The notes below the pieces were generated by a model. That model ran no database searches, had not been told where the DNA came from, and saw only the letters and a list, made by a program, of their open reading frames with translations. Of a DNA stretch of 64,000 bases, positions 22,691 to 34,192 are shown piece after piece. Source of the DNA: Mangifera indica (lineage: Eukaryota > Streptophyta > Magnoliopsida > Sapindales > Anacardiaceae). The stretch lies in the NCBI RefSeq assembly GCF_011075055.1, contig NC_058154.1, forward strand, positions 3,844,001 to 3,908,000, read 5' to 3'. Both the position numbers and the translations under genes were made by a program. The stretch's first letter is position 1. Each line of letters starts with the position of its first letter.

Positions 22691-22891
22691 AAACTTTTTT
22701 TTAATTAATTTATTTTTTCCTATAAAAACCTATTCAATTTTTTATTTTCACTTTCAATTATAATTACAAATTTCTCAACCTCTCAAACTCTCAATCTCTC
22801 AAACTCCCAATCTCTCAAACTCTCAATCTCAACTATTTATTATATTTTTAATCTCATTTTATTTTAATTTTATCATTACAAAATATTATAA

Positions 22892-25024
22892 ATGGATCAA
22901 ATGTCAAATGAATTCAATCCATTTGAATATTATCATGCTGGCGTTGATGATGTTATTGATGATGCACAAGGTGAAATAGGTAGAGCACCAACAGGTGAAA
23001 GTGGTACGGGTACAGGTTCGCATTATTCGACAGAGAGAAAAAGAAAACAAACGTCAATGGTATGGGAACACTTTGATAGAATAGAGGAAACAATAGAGGG
23101 GAAATTAATTCGTCGAGTAGTATGCAAACATTACTGTTCTTGTTTAACATGTGCAAGTACAAGTGGGACGGGACATCTTCGCCGACATGTTACTGATTAC
23201 TGTAAAAAAATTTCACATGAACTTAGAGGACAAAAACAAATTGCATTCACCAGATCGCGATCTGTTGGTCTAGGTGCCACTTCAACAGGAGGTCCGAGCA
23301 ATTCTGGACATATGGGAGAAATGTCAACTTTTACGTACGATCAAATGAAGGTGCGAGATTACAAGGCCAGGTATGTCGTTGCTTCTGATCAACCTTTTAG
23401 TTATGTAAAAGATGAAATTTTAGAATAGATGATGCAAAATAATATTCAACCAGCATTTAGAAGAATTCCTAGATCAACTCTTAGGTCAGATATATTGAGA
23501 AATTATAAATTAATGAAAATAAAAATTATTGGAGAATTAAGTAATTTTAATGGTGTTATTTTAATAACTTCTGATTTATGGACTGCTACAAATCAACATA
23601 TAGGGTATCTTTGTGCAACTGCTCATTATATTAATTCTGATTGGCAATTATGCAAAAAAGTTATTGCATTTAGAAATTTAGAATATCCACATAGTGGTCT
23701 TGCAATTTATCGTGCATTAGCAAATATTTTTGACGAATATAAAATTAATAATTCTATTTTTTCAATTACTTTAGATAATGCTAAAAATAATAATAAAGTT
23801 ATTGAATATATGTATAATCATTTATCTCCTCCATTTAATGGAAAATTATTTCATGTTAGGTGTGCATGTCATATTATTAATTTAGTCGCTCAAGATGGCT
23901 TGAGTTTGGCAAAAAAACATTTAGAAGTAATTAGACATGCCATTGCATATATTTCATCATCCCCATCATGGGTACAAGCATATCATCAATTATGTAGATC
24001 AATGGGGTTGAGAAGAAAAAAATTAAAAATAGATATTAGCACTAGGTGGAATTCAACATATCTCATGTTGAAAGCATGCGAAGGGTATGAAGTTCCTATA
24101 ACACGATACTTCAATACCCAACCAATGGATTCGCAAGATCCTATTTTTTTGACAGATCAAGATTGAGAAATAGCTATGGCTTTAATGAACTTGTTAGAGC
24201 CATTGAAAACAGCCACAGATCATTACTCAGGTGTGTATTATCCAACAACTTGTTCTATAATATATAGTATGGTAGAAATAAGTGATATTTTTAAAGAACA
24301 TAGGTATCGTCACTCTCATAATACTTTTCAAAATATATGTATGCAAATGGAACAAAAATTTAAAAAATATTGGAGTGAAATTCCTTTACTTTATTCTGCA
24401 GCTACTATTTTAGATCCTAGGGTAAAAACTAATAGATTACAAAATTTATTTGATGTTATTAATGAAAATTTGTCAATTAATAGCAATGTAAATTCTGTTG
24501 AATATGTTCAAGAATTTTTATTTGATATGTATAGTATTTATGAACAAAAATATAGAAAAACTGGACAAAGTTCTGCACCAGAGGTAAGTTCTGGTAGTTC
24601 AAGTAAAAAAAAGTCATGCATATGGTCCTTATTGCGCAAAGGTAAACAAACTGTTAGTCAAAGTACAAATTATAGTCAATTTTACAATTATATAAATATT
24701 GACCATTATCCTGAAATTGTTCAAAGATATAATACTAAAAAACTAGATGTTTTGGCATGGTGGAAAGACAAGGCAGAAACCTTTCCTGTGCTTGCAACCA
24801 TGGCTCGAGATCTACTAACACCTCTGGTGTCAACTGTAGCATCAAAATCCGCTTTTAGTGCAGGGGGATGTGTGCTGGATGATAGACGATCCAATTTACA
24901 TCCAAATATGGTCGAAGCAATAATGTGCAAGAAAGATTGGATCAAAGCTGATTTTAAATTACAGAATCGTGTGACAGAAGATGTCTTTGAAGAATTCAAA
25001 GATTTGGATGTAGAAGATGAATAG
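22892..25024 (+). pseudogene. hAT transposase (Ac/RICESLEEPER type), two in-frame stops
   Basis: Three consecutive open segments (22892-23425, 23429-24163, 24176-25021) lie in the same frame, separated by TAG at 23426-23428 and TGA at 24164-24166. Together they cover a normal-length protein of about 710 residues. The N-terminal part has a BED-type finger, with CKHYCSC followed by SGTGHLRRHVTDYC; the first Cys pair is spaced by three residues instead of two. The middle holds the RNase-H-like core (ITSDLWTATNQHIGYLCATA, and CACHIINLVAQDGL). The C-terminus has the hAT dimerisation region (LDVLAWWKDKAETFPVLATM, then ASKSAFSAGG). The TA-rich frame is otherwise well kept, so inactivation looks fairly recent. 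The element is probably immobile unless complemented. Confidence 0.88.
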
Positions 25025-25395
25025 ATAAATATTATATAGTAGATGAATTTTATTTATGTTTTGTAATTTATACAATATGTAAATTAATTTATTTGTATTT
25101 TATTAACAATTTATAATATTTTTTATCATGTAACCATGATATTCCTCCGCTATAAGTGAGGGATTATAAATAAAATATTCGGAGTACTGTCCTCGATTTT
25201 AATAATTAAAAAATAATTTGTGTTTAAAAATTTTAATTAAAACTTTTTTTTAAATATTTAATAAGGCCCGACGCGGCCCATTTAATAAGGCCCGGCCTGA
25301 CCCATTTAAAGCACGTTTGTATATGGGCCGGGCTTTGGGCCTTTATATTTTGGGCCTCGGGCCCGGCCCGACCCATTGACGTCTCTGCAATCATC

Positions 25396-26782
25396 GTTGA
25401 ACTAGAATAAAACCTGTGTATTCTTTACCTTTATATTTGTGATTATTTGCTTTATTGATTATTGATTATTGATTATGTACACAATCTTTTGACCGATTTG
25501 TATACTTACTTTACCTAGCTCATATGACTCATATATATCAATTTTAGTCATGCAGTTTCTTTCTCGTATTGATCATTTTATAGTTTTTAATATCAATTAA
25601 TCTGCATGTTCTTGTTTGTGCCGGGGTAGATTTTTACAGAAGATTCTTACTCCTGCATGGTTTCTCAGCCATGAAAGCAAAAACCATCAGATCAGTCAAT
25701 AAGCCAAACTATATCAAGATACCAAAACACTTAATTTTCTTCAAGAGGTGCCCCTGTAATTGATTATCTTATTTATTGCAAGAGTCTAGGTCAAGAGATC
25801 ACCTCCGCAAAAAGACTAGAAATATCTCCATTTTTGGATGCCATAGGATACAATTAGGGGACAAATTAACAAAAAATAATGAAATATTGTGTTTAGTTGC
25901 GTTAACTATTCAACTTCATGGTCATAATTAACTTTTCCATTGTCCCATGGAATTAAATTTTGGAGTAAATCTTATATCCGTAAAATATGAAAAACATATT
26001 GGGTATATATAAAAAAATAATATCATTAGAAATAATAACAAAAAATTAATAAAATAATTTATAAATTTTTAAGTTGTGAAAACATATTTTATACTCAAAA
26101 ACAAAAATCGTGATAGATTAATTATTTGTCCAACACAAATAATATCTTAAAAATGGATTAGACTATTAAACTTAAATATTATCATTATCATAAATAATTT
26201 TACTAGAAGTAAAACGGATCAAATAAGGGACTTACACTTGCGTGTTATCAAGATAGTACCAAGCCTATGTATGGTAAAATGAATCATATGGTATTAACAA
26301 GTACAATCAAAATCACGAGCTATGGACATAGTTTTAATTGGAATTAAAATGAATCATATAGAGTACTAATATGTTATGTTAAACTCATGTGATTAGCTTC
26401 GTTAGTACCAAGCCTATTGTATGGTAAAAATTATTGTTAATTAATTATTGATTAAGGATGTTCTTATCCTTTGACTGTATTCCAATGGGGTTGGTAAGTA
26501 ATGAGAAAAAACAGCCAAAGTATGAATCAATTTCGTGTCAAAGTGGAGGTCATGCATGGTTTGACGTTGCATTATTTTATGACAATCGAGGGCACAAATT
26601 GATTTTCCTTTGTAAGTTCGTGAATGCAAAGAATACTAATTAGGTTGGGATGAGATTTCCGCATGCAATTCAATGTTTTTTAATTCACAGAAAGTGCCAA
26701 GAAGGTTTCGAGTCAATGAGGATTCGTGAAAATATTTTTTTATGTTCATCCCTTTTGATCTCTATCTGTTCATGTCCATTGA
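25396..26782. other. Intergenic, upstream of the right GRAS gene
   Basis: AT-rich DNA with no gene. A duplicated phrase GTACCAAGCCTAT(G/T)GTATGGTAAAA occurs near 26260 and 26405. Presumably contains promoter sequence near its right end. Confidence 0.35.
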
Positions 26783-26790
26783 TATATAAT
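26783..26790 (+). promoter_or_regulatory. Putative TATA box of the right GRAS gene
   Basis: TATATAAT lies 49-56 nt upstream of the ATG at 26839. This is close but plausible for a very short 5' UTR. Confidence 0.4.
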
Positions 26791-26838
26791 AATAATTCTT
26801 TATCCGCTGTTTCTTGAAGCCAATAGCCCTTTTGAAAA

Positions 26839-28464
26839 ATGATACAACCTGTTCATCCTTTCCAGGATTTATATGCCAATAATGGGGTAGCCATGGAAGA
26901 TGATCTTCTGTTTATGAATTACTTTGAGTCGTCCACATTCTCTCCTCCTTTTACCACAATTTCTGATAATCTCGCACCTTCTGCCATGTCCAATGATTTC
27001 ATTGACATTGATAATTTTCCTTTTCACGTAAATGAAATGCAAATTACATTTCCCGTTGATGATTCTTCTTCGGTACTTGATTTGGAGGATTTGGACTTGG
27101 ACCCCAATCTGAACATCGATTTAGAAGAAATAAGAGATTGGTTGGAGAATGGTGATCATGATCAAGAAAGTGATGATTCCTCTTATCAGCAACTTTCTAT
27201 GGGTCAAGAGGGTAATGAGACATCTATGGAAGAGACTTCAATAATCCCGGAGCCAATCCTAAACTTCCCTACAGAAGGCATGGAGATTAACAATGAACTC
27301 TGTGCAAGCCACCTAGCCAAGGCTTATGGTGAAGCCATGGCGAATGAACACAGAGAGCTCGCGGAGGTGATCGTGAAACGCATCAATGCGAAAGTCAGTC
27401 CCGTCGGTGGGATTAAGGAACGCCTTTTGTATCATTCATTTCAGCCCTTGAACAAGGAAACTCATGATAACTATCTTAAACAAGAGTCCTGCAAGGTTTT
27501 TGATGCAGCTTTTAAGGCATTCTATAGTGTGTTCCCAAACGGAATGTTCGCTCATTTCACTGCGAACTCGGCGATTCTTGAGGCCGTTCCTCATGATACT
27601 GAGGTTTTGCACATTGTTGATTTCGACATGGGGGAGGGCGTTCAATGGGCTTCAATGATTGTGGCTCTTGCTCAGCGACAAAATCTGCTGCAACAATTCG
27701 GTCTTATTTCACAACAAATAACATTTAAACTTACATCGATAAAGTGGAAGAATGCGGGATGTATTTGTGGTCAAGCTCATCCCCATTGGAGATTTGAGGA
27801 GACAAAGAAGCAGCTTATATATTATGCAAATTGCCATGGCATAAAGTTGAAAGTTGAGGAAATGGAACTGCAAGATTTGGTGCATGAGATAAAGAAAACT
27901 AAAAGAAGAGGAGGAAGGAGAGAATGGATGGCCTTTAATTGCATGTGGGCACTTCCCCACATGGGAAGAAGAAGAAGAAGAGGGCATGTTATGGAGTTTC
28001 TAAAGCTGGCTAAAGATTTTTTGGCCAATTGTGAAAATAACGATGGTATAATCACTTTTGGTGATGGAGATACTTGGGAGAAAACAGAAGATTACTCATG
28101 TTTTGAATCATTTTTTGAAAGTTATCAGGAACATTACCAGGCATTATTAGAATCAATGGAATGGAACCTCCATAATCTTCTTGCAGAAGCAAGAATAGCC
28201 ATGGAGTGTCTCTTTGTGGCACCGTATGCATCTTGTCTTTCTTTGTTCGAAAAGTGGAAGGAAATAAAAGAGGTCTGCGAATTTGAGCCGGGATTTGGGT
28301 TGAAAGGCGTGAGATTAAGCAGTGAGAGCTTAATGGAAGCTAAAGTAATGGGGAGAGAAGGTGAAGGTTTGTACAGAGTGAGAATTGAAGGTGAAAATGC
28401 AAATGAGATGGTGTTGGAATGGGAAAGAACTCCATTAGTGAGAGTTTCTGCATGGAGATTATAG
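26839..28464 (+). CDS. GRAS transcription regulator, NSP2-like (second copy)
   Basis: Intronless, 541 aa. The order of motifs is the same as in the gene at 16699-18273: an acidic N-terminus rich in Asp/Ser, SHLAKAYGEAMANEHRELAE (leucine-heptad block, about residue 155), LHIVDFDMGEGVQWASM (VHIID-type core, about 257), FNCMWALPHMGRR, ITFGDGDTWEK, and a SAW-type end WERTPLVRVSAWRL. It differs in many positions and has an 11-residue insertion-like stretch (LLQQFGLISQQ) after the VHIID core, so the two copies are old or diverged paralogues. Start: first Met (MIQPVHPFQDLY); a second Met (MEDDLLFMNYFE) lies 19 residues in. Both copies share the rare LGDGD/FGDGD block, which supports a common subclade. 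Family certain, clade likely. Confidence 0.92.
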   Translation: MIQPVHPFQDLYANNGVAMEDDLLFMNYFESSTFSPPFTTISDNLAPSAMSNDFIDIDNFPFHVNEMQITFPVDDSSSVLDLEDLDLDPNLNIDLEEIRDWLENGDHDQESDDSSYQQLSMGQEGNETSMEETSIIPEPILNFPTEGMEINNELCASHLAKAYGEAMANEHRELAEVIVKRINAKVSPVGGIKERLLYHSFQPLNKETHDNYLKQESCKVFDAAFKAFYSVFPNGMFAHFTANSAILEAVPHDTEVLHIVDFDMGEGVQWASMIVALAQRQNLLQQFGLISQQITFKLTSIKWKNAGCICGQAHPHWRFEETKKQLIYYANCHGIKLKVEEMELQDLVHEIKKTKRRGGRREWMAFNCMWALPHMGRRRRRGHVMEFLKLAKDFLANCENNDGIITFGDGDTWEKTEDYSCFESFFESYQEHYQALLESMEWNLHNLLAEARIAMECLFVAPYASCLSLFEKWKEIKEVCEFEPGFGLKGVRLSSESLMEAKVMGREGEGLYRVRIEGENANEMVLEWERTPLVRVSAWRL

Positions 28465-28767
28465 CCATTATCAAGAGTAAGAAGCAATTGAAAGGGACTT
28501 ACGACAGTGAATATTTTCAATTGTATCATTTTTTTTTTCGAATTGAATTCCATTAATACAATAAAAAATATGGAGGAATTTATGGTGTTTAACCTAAATA
28601 TGCTACATAATTAATACTAATGAAAGTTTCGCTGTTGCTTCTCTGTGATGAAAGTTGTATCTTTTCCATAATATATTCTATTTTTTAGCCTAATTCTCCA
28701 TTTGAATATCGATGCAGTTAGATAAAATTTAGAAAAATAAAAATCACTATGAGATAGGTATATGATT

Positions 28768-29316
28768 TAGGAGTGGAATCAATTTGAACTTGTTTGGCTT
28801 GGCTCGAATGAGTCAATCTCGAGCTAGATCTCTAACTCAGTATCTTAGCTTAAGATCAATTTGTTTATCTATCTAATAATATTGTTTATCTTATAGATAA
28901 TATTATTTATTCCGTCAATAATTCTCTGATGATACTATACATTAGTTTGAATGAACTCGAATTTAAACTTAACATTATAAATTCAATTCAAACTTGAACC
29001 ACCCAAAGGCCAGAACACCTGCCCTAGGTATATTAAATTTGATTAAAAAAAAAAAAGAACTTGCTTGAACTTGAAAAGTATTGTTAAAGAGAAATGTGTT
29101 TGATTTAGGCTAACTTGAATAAAATTCAACTTAACATTGATTTAAATTTAATATAATTAAACTGACTTAAGATTAATGTCTTGAAATTTAAATTTAATTA
29201 AAAAATAAATAATTTAATTTTAAATTTAATTAAACCTATTTTAAATTCGAATATTTAAATTGACTCAAAATTTTGACCAAACTTGGTAGAATTAATTCGG
29301 GTGTGAACAATCTCTA
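28768..29316. repeat. Possible degenerate non-autonomous hAT-like element
   Basis: The left end TAGGAGTGGAATCAATTTG and the inverted right end TAGAGATTGTTCACACCCG both resemble the common TAGGGGTGTTCAA hAT terminus. The interior is TTGAACTTGAATT-type repeat. No target duplication is recognisable, so the boundaries are tentative. Confidence 0.3.
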
Positions 29317-30169
29317 GTTGAGGCCGAAGCAAAGGCGATAATTAAGAGCCGAATTCTGAAAAGTATCTCTTAGTCATTTTCGTGGCCTATCAAATTAACG
29401 CGGTTCCGATGGAAAATCCGCAGATATTATTCAAGCAAAAGGCCCAACCACGCGATTCTTAAAAAATTATCTCCATTGACCTAACTGCTTCTGAATTAGA
29501 AAAAACCCATAAATTATATAAAAATAAAGAAATAGTGAAGAAAATTAATTGCTTGGCCTTTAATTTTCAAGAGAAAAAAAAGTGCTTAGCTCTTAAATCA
29601 TGCAGGAACCTTATTTTCTCTTCTGCAAGACTGGTTTTTTGATGATCTTCTTATTATTTTTTTTTTTGGGGCATAATTAGGGTTAGTTTTATCCATCACA
29701 TGATAGACCAATAAGTCCGACCGTCACGTTTAAGGCTATGAAATATCCTATAAAATTATTAAAACCTTGAAAATTATCATAACCTGGATCTCAGCTGACT
29801 TGGATTCGAATAGCGACTCAGAACGAAAAATCCAAGCTTGAATAGGGTTTGCTCCAATTAGAAATTGAGCTAAGTTGAATCGCTAGAAAGTTGTCTGCAG
29901 ATTAATCTTCTTTAACAACTTTTTTCTTCTCTAACGATTCTTCTTCTTCTTCTTTATCTTTAACAACCATTCTTTTTCTTATTTGGCCATTTCTTATCAA
30001 ATTCATTGTCAAACGAGCAAACCAAGCTCAATCTGTGATTGTTTTGAATTCAAGTTAAGTTTATATTAATCATTATTCAGACTTAATTCGATTCAACTTA
30101 AATCTACCTTTGATAAATAGAAAAATTCTCCGAATAAAATATTTTTGATGGTTTTAGCAAATCGTTGTA

Positions 30170-30803
30170 GGGCAAAGGATTATTTTCCACTCAAGTTTCA
30201 GCTCAATCTCAAAAATACATTTATAGCAGTTTAAAAACTCAAACACCCATCCATAATTCAACTATACAACGAAGAGACAGAGATTTCTTTGTCACACCAT
30301 CGTGCGACGAAGAACTTCGCTCCACCCAGATGACGAAGGACAACGCTTCATTGTCTTTTGTGGCTCGTCACGTCATCCAGATGTGACGAGGAAGGATGAC
30401 GAAGTGTCGTCTTTCTTCTATTCTTCTAGATCTGAATGATGCTTCGTCATCCAGATCTTGGTGATGAACGGTCATTCTTCGTTGTCCTTTGTAGTCAGAG
30501 ATGAAAGATCGGTGGAATGCGTTGGCCGTCAGTGGTGGCCAGAGAAGAAAACAAACCTTAGGGGTGAAATCTAAATTTTTAAAACTTTAAGAATGGGTTA
30601 AGGTGTTAGTTTTAAAACCTGGAGGGGGTAATAGTGAGATTTTAAAATTTTAAGGTTTATAATTAAAGTGATGATTTTATCCCTGTCCTTAACTGAAAAT
30701 TTAGATGACAGTTTGGTCATAGGTCAAAAAATAGATTTTTGATTTGTCGCAGGTATAAGTTTGAGAATAGGGTAAAAAATGGGTGGGAAATATTCCTTTT
30801 CCC
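30170..30803. mobile_element. Non-autonomous MULE, family copy C (634 bp)
   Basis: The left end GGGCAAAGGATTATTTTCCA and the inverted right end GGGAAAAGGAATATTTCCCA match copies A and B. The interior again holds GACGAAG/CTTCGTC blocks (30270-30490), as in copy A. No target duplication is recognisable, which suggests an older insertion. Confidence 0.65.
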
Positions 30804-31472
30804 TATTTTTTAAATGACGAGGTGATAATTGGAAATTTATTTTTATATTTTTATTATTATTTCATTATTTTTATTTTTATATTTTAAAATTATTATTCTG
30901 TGTTGCTGTGATTACTAGGCTCATGTTTGACTTTTCAAAGTGAACTTATAATCCAGGTGGCATCAAATTGAGCTTTTGGGTTGCCATTCTTACCAACAGA
31001 AAAATAAATAGTTAAATATTGAATAATTTTTTTATTCGATTTCATTGAATTAAGAAATTGAATCGTTAATTTTTGGTCACAAGACAAATGTCTTTCTAAA
31101 AGGCACTTATCCATGGGTTGGTCGGAGTTGAGTCAACTCACTTACAATTTATTCTATCAGAGTAAATTAAACTTGGAATAGAGTTTTACGTGAATAATTC
31201 ATGAGTTCAATTTATTCATTTCTCTCATAATAATATTCAAGGTCTACTCGAGTCAGCTCTACCAAGATGAAATCCTGCATTCTCTACACGGCAACTCGAT
31301 GGACGCTCTCTACCGCATGTTCACGGGACTTTAGACTTTCGAATTCTATCACTTTCCGAGTTGCCTTACTCGGTAGCTAGTCATTCCAGAAGGATTAAAT
31401 GTCAGCTTGTTGCTCTCTCTTGACTGCTGACTTCTTCAATTCTTTCGTCTTCTTTGTTGTGAATCGTCCGCT
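30804..31472. other. Intergenic, upstream of the lectin receptor kinase
   Basis: No gene is seen. AT-rich DNA up to 31050, then more balanced sequence that should hold the receptor kinase promoter. Confidence 0.35.
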
Positions 31473-31480
31473 TATATAAT
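31473..31480 (+). promoter_or_regulatory. Putative TATA box of the lectin receptor kinase
   Basis: TATATAAT lies 48-55 nt upstream of the ATG at 31528, so the 5' UTR would be only about 20-25 nt. Confidence 0.4.
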
Positions 31481-31527
31481 AATCATTCTTCTTTGTTTAT
31501 ACTTATTACTCTTTTCCTCTGATTTCC

Positions 31528-33570
31528 ATGGCGATGGGAGTTCCTAGATTTTTTTGTTTCTTCTTCTTCTTCCTTCTCTTCCCGATTCTTGCTCAATCTC
31601 AATCTCAACCCACCAATTTCATCTTTGAAGGGTTTACAGGGCGTGGAAGCGATCTTAGCCTTGACAGTGGTGCAACTATCAAGCCTTCTGGTTTACTCAG
31701 ACTCACTAACAGATCAACTAATGCTATAGGCCATGCATTCTATGTCAAACCGATAGAAATATTTGACAAAAACTCCTCTTCTTCTTTTTCAGCTGAAAAT
31801 TCTTATTCTTTCAGCACAACTTTTGTGTTTGAGATAGTTCCTCTAAGTTCAGGCCATGGCGGCTATGGACTTGCCTTTTTGTTGGCTCCCTCTACGCAAC
31901 TTCCAGGGGCAGATTCCGGACAATACCTTGGAATTTTGAACTCGGGTAATGATGGTAATGAGTCAAACCATATTATCGTGGTTGAGTTTGACACGGTTAA
32001 CGGGTTTAATGGTGATTTGGAAGAGGATGGAAACCATGTTGGTATCGGCATCAACACAATGAATTCAAACAAAGTAGAACCAGCTTCTTATCATCGAGGT
32101 AAAACAGATCAGAAAGAAGACATGAGGTTGGAAGGCAGCGACCCCATCCAAGCTTGGATCGAATATGATGGAGAAGAAAAAGTTCTGAATGTAACTATAT
32201 GTTATGCAGGGAAGCCAAAACCTGTGAAGCCCCTCATAACTTACTCGGGTTTAATCCTGACTGATTATTTCAAAGAAACCATGTATGTTGGATTCTCTGC
32301 GTCTACAGGAGAGTACAGATCGAGCTCTCATTACATTACAGGATGGAGTTTTTCATTAAACGGAGAGGCTCAAAAGCTTAATGTTTCAGCACTTCCAAGA
32401 GCACCAAAGGAGAAAGAATCGGCCCCGTATAACGCTCAAACTATTGCTCTTATTTCTTCTTTATGCATTGTGACTCTTTTGCTGTTGGGGACATTGGTAT
32501 TCTTTTTGTTCTATAAGAGGTCTTCAACGTCTGAGATTCTTGAAGATTGGGAAATAGACTGTCCTCACAGGTTCAGATACAAGGATCTTCATGAAGGAAC
32601 CAAGGGGTTTAGGGAAAGTGAGCTGATTGGAGTCGGTGGATTTGGTTCAGTTTACAGAGGTGTGTTACCAAGTAATGGAAATGAAGTAGCTGTTAAGAAG
32701 ATTACTCATAATTCAGTCCAAGGAATGAGGGAATTTGCAGCTGAAATCGAAAGCTTGGGACGTTTAAGGCACAAGAATTTGGTAAATCTCCAAGGTTGGT
32801 GTAAGCAGAAGAATGATCTTCTTCTAGTTTATGAGTACATTCCAAATGGAAGCCTTGATTCACTTCTTTTTAAACCCAAGAACGGCTTTGTATTGAGCTG
32901 GGAACAGAGATTCAACATTGTTAAAGGTGTTGCAGCAGGGCTGTTATATCTACACGAAGAATGGGAAAAAGTTGTGATTCATCGTGATGTGAAGCCTAGC
33001 AATGTGCTAATCGACGCTGAAATGAATGCTCGGTTGGGAGACTTCGGTCTTGCCAGGCTATACGATCATGGAGAAATGTCGCACACTACAAATGTTGTGG
33101 GCACAATTGGGTACATTGCCCCCGAATTGACTCGCACAGGCAAGGCCTCGGCTAGTTCTGACGTGTATGCATATGGGATTTTACTTCTTGTGGTAGCAAC
33201 TGGGCAGAGGCCGATTGGTTCAGGCACATTCCTGTTGATGGAATGGGTAGGGGAATGCCAACAGCTTGGTAGAATTCTTGAAGCTGTGGATCCATTGCTG
33301 AATTCAGTTTACGTGGTTAAAGAGATGGAACTTGTTCTGAAATTGGGGCTACTTTGCTCCCATCCGAACCCAGAATTGAGGCCTACCATGAGACAAGTTA
33401 TGCGGTATCTAAGCGGGGAAGAGCTCCAATGGAGCTCCATTGATTCTCAACAAGGTTATGAATTCAGCTCCAGATATATGGAAATGATTTCTTCTGATAC
33501 GTACAAAATGTCGCATGCTTCATCTTCCAATGTGGGCTTGTCTTCCAGTTCTATAGAAATTGGCAGATAG
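31528..33570 (+). CDS. L-type lectin-domain receptor kinase
   Basis: Intronless, 680 aa, single-pass plasma-membrane receptor-like kinase; the family acts in defence and stress sensing. An N-terminal signal peptide (hydrophobic FFCFFFFFLLFPILAQSQ) is followed by a legume-lectin domain (about 27-280: TNFIFEGFTGRGSDLSLDSG, VVEFDTVNG, GNHVGIGIN). A transmembrane helix (IALISSLCIVTLLLLGTLVF, about 303-322) precedes a Ser/Thr kinase domain (about 362-635). The glycine loop GVGGFGSVYRG, VAVKK lysine, HRDVKPSNVLID (Asp about 487) and DFGLARLYDHG are all intact, so it should be an active RD kinase. Length is normal for the family. Which LecRK clade it belongs to I cannot say. Start: MAMGVPRFF; the second Met two codons on would serve equally. 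Confidence 0.95.
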   Translation: MAMGVPRFFCFFFFFLLFPILAQSQSQPTNFIFEGFTGRGSDLSLDSGATIKPSGLLRLTNRSTNAIGHAFYVKPIEIFDKNSSSSFSAENSYSFSTTFVFEIVPLSSGHGGYGLAFLLAPSTQLPGADSGQYLGILNSGNDGNESNHIIVVEFDTVNGFNGDLEEDGNHVGIGINTMNSNKVEPASYHRGKTDQKEDMRLEGSDPIQAWIEYDGEEKVLNVTICYAGKPKPVKPLITYSGLILTDYFKETMYVGFSASTGEYRSSSHYITGWSFSLNGEAQKLNVSALPRAPKEKESAPYNAQTIALISSLCIVTLLLLGTLVFFLFYKRSSTSEILEDWEIDCPHRFRYKDLHEGTKGFRESELIGVGGFGSVYRGVLPSNGNEVAVKKITHNSVQGMREFAAEIESLGRLRHKNLVNLQGWCKQKNDLLLVYEYIPNGSLDSLLFKPKNGFVLSWEQRFNIVKGVAAGLLYLHEEWEKVVIHRDVKPSNVLIDAEMNARLGDFGLARLYDHGEMSHTTNVVGTIGYIAPELTRTGKASASSDVYAYGILLLVVATGQRPIGSGTFLLMEWVGECQQLGRILEAVDPLLNSVYVVKEMELVLKLGLLCSHPNPELRPTMRQVMRYLSGEELQWSSIDSQQGYEFSSRYMEMISSDTYKMSHASSSNVGLSSSSIEIGR

Positions 33571-34192
33571 TAGTCAGTCCTGCACATTTTTCCTTTTTCC
33601 ACCTTGTACATTGTTTTGAGAGATAATTGCAGTTTAAAACTATTTGTCCATTAAGAAATTTACATTCAACATCAACTATTTCACTTTTCCTCAGGCCAGT
33701 GATTTATAAATATATAAATCATAAGTTTAACTTTAATTTATCTTATCTCGAACTTGAGTCGATAACTCTTGAAATTGTCAAATTTAAGTTTTATATAAAT
33801 CCAATCGAATCAAACTCGAATCTAACATTACTAACTTGACTCGATTGCAGCAGCCCTAACATAAAGTATGAAAAAAAACATAAAAATTGACTCAATAAAC
33901 CTCCGATTAGAGGATGCATTAAACTAAAAGAGTTCAACAAGTGGACTGATTTCTCCACCTACCAACCTCGGTCGTTACAAGAGATTAACATGTGAAGATT
34001 TAGAACCCTGGAAAAATTCAGAACTGCAGTCCAAAGTAACGTAGATACATAACCAGATGAATTTACCAATTTTTGAGTTTCCTAACATTCGTAAGAATCT
34101 TAACCTTGACCAGAAATCTTTGAAAAGAGAATTGCATTAACAAGAAGGTTAAAGAAAGAGATAATTATTTCCATCAGACAGGTTTCATGAGA
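33571..34192. other. Convergent 3' regions of the receptor kinase and importin genes
   Basis: Contains both 3' UTRs. The middle (33700-33845) is degenerate TTGAGTC/GAATTG repeat. No additional gene. Confidence 0.4.

Larger units (their letters stand above)
22343..25387 (+). mobile_element. hAT transposon with broken transposase (3045 bp)
   Basis: The left end TAGACACGTCAATTGGGCCG and the inverted right end CAGAGACGTCAATGGGTCGG are classic hAT termini. An 8-bp target duplication CAATCATC flanks it (22335-22342 and 25388-25395); the shared flank is in fact 10 bp, TGCAATCATC. Both ends continue into GC-rich GGCCCGGCC repeats. A single transposase gene interrupted by two stops occupies 22892-25024. 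Confidence 0.92.
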
